From: Frankiaceae bacterium
GTDB lineage: Bacteria > Actinomycetota > Actinomycetes > JADGOU01
DNA: 5,492 nt
Reading direction: 5' to 3'
NCBI GenBank assembly: GCA_017882835.1
Contig: JADGOU010000207.1
Location: 1-5,492 of the forward strand
Within the stretch, counting starts at the first letter, position 1; every line of letters starts with the position of its first letter. The notes beneath the pieces were generated by a model. That model saw nothing but the letters and a program-made list of their open reading frames with translations. It had not been told where the DNA came from and made no database searches. The position numbers were made by a program, and so were the translations under genes. Shown here in pieces: positions 5,316 to 5,492 of this stretch.

Positions 5316-5492
5316 AGCCACGCCGCCGCCACCGGCTCCTCGTTGACCTGCCGCGCGATCTCCTCGGCGATGAAGTGGTCCTGGATGACGACGGTGCACC
5401 GCTCGACACCGGAAAGCTCTTCGACGCGGCGCCGGACTTCGCGGCCGATGTCGCTGGCGAACGGCGAAGGGCACAATGGCGACGTGAGGTGG
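5312..5492 (-). CDS. DUF59/MIP18-like metal-cluster assembly protein, 3' end
   Basis: The last 59 residues of a gene that enters from beyond the window edge; no start codon is visible. The frame reads HLTSPLCPSP then FASDIGREVRRRVEELSGVE, RCTVVIQDHF and IAEEIARQVNEEPVAAAWL, ending at TGA 5312-5314. The pattern TSPLCP, an amphipathic helix with the xxVRRRVEELxGV run, then a beta strand (CTVVI), matches the DUF59 (MIP18/PaaD/SufT-like) fold, whose members help assemble iron-sulfur or other metal centres, commonly near iron-dependent oxygenases. A Cys lies at visible residues 7 and 32. Its stop overlaps the next GTG by 4 bp, so it is part of the same minus-strand operon. DUF59-type genes accompany several actinobacterial propane monooxygenase clusters, so a role in maturing a di-iron oxygenase is a fair guess. 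The assignment uses only the C-terminal part and is moderate. Confidence 0.68.
   Translation of the reverse strand, partial: HLTSPLCPSPFASDIGREVRRRVEELSGVERCTVVIQDHFIAEEIARQVNEEPVAAAWL

Noticed and set aside
4141..5346. Long plus-strand open frame of 401 codons opposite the ADH operon
   Set aside because: Antisense to the ADH and its upstream gene, low-complexity Ala/Arg/Ser content, no motif; a composition effect.

Overview
The window looks like chromosomal DNA from a high-GC actinomycete. The reasons are strong G/C at third codon positions, GTG/TTG starts, 1-4 bp start/stop overlaps between genes, and the gene content: an F420-type PPOX flavin/deazaflavin oxidoreductase, a remnant of a mycothiol-linked DinB/maleylpyruvate-isomerase gene, and the tail of an operon resembling actinobacterial propane (binuclear-iron) monooxygenase clusters. 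Genus cannot be set from sequence alone; Mycobacterium, Pseudonocardia, Gordonia or Rhodococcus relatives would all fit.

Left part (about 1-1358, minus strand). A PadR-family regulator gene at about 20-343 is broken by two compensating single-base frameshifts and an in-frame TAG. Positions 344-695 hold no gene I can support. Then comes an intact TetR-family repressor (696-1358).

Middle part (1359-3395, plus strand). A 100-bp divergent promoter region separates the TetR gene from a plus-strand operon and contains a 32-bp near-perfect inverted repeat, the best candidate for the TetR operator. The operon is: a zinc-free MDR quinone-reductase-like NAD(P)H oxidoreductase (1459-2385); the frameshifted, truncated 5' end of a DinB/maleylpyruvate-isomerase N-domain gene (2382-2503); a DoxX-like small membrane protein (2515-2937); and an F420-type PPOX oxidoreductase (2937-3395). 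Spacing and overlaps suggest one transcript controlled by the divergent TetR protein. The likely theme is reductive handling of quinones or electrophiles, which is inference.

Right part (3396-5492). A gene-free convergent region of about 280 bp with one clear hairpin separates this operon from a minus-strand operon that enters from beyond the right edge. In transcription order that operon holds the 3' end of a DUF59/MIP18-like metal-cluster assembly protein (5312-5492), an unrecognised protein of about 203 codons whose middle is out of frame (4704-5315), and an intact zinc-dependent secondary-type alcohol dehydrogenase (3673-4707). The DUF59-unknown-ADH order with 4-bp overlaps recalls the distal end of propane monooxygenase (prm/mim) operons, where the ADH oxidises the alcohol made by the monooxygenase. 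The oxygenase genes themselves would lie beyond the window.

I see no IS element, tRNA, rRNA or CRISPR array. The most unusual features are the three frame-disturbed coding regions among otherwise intact genes, and the operator-like palindrome.
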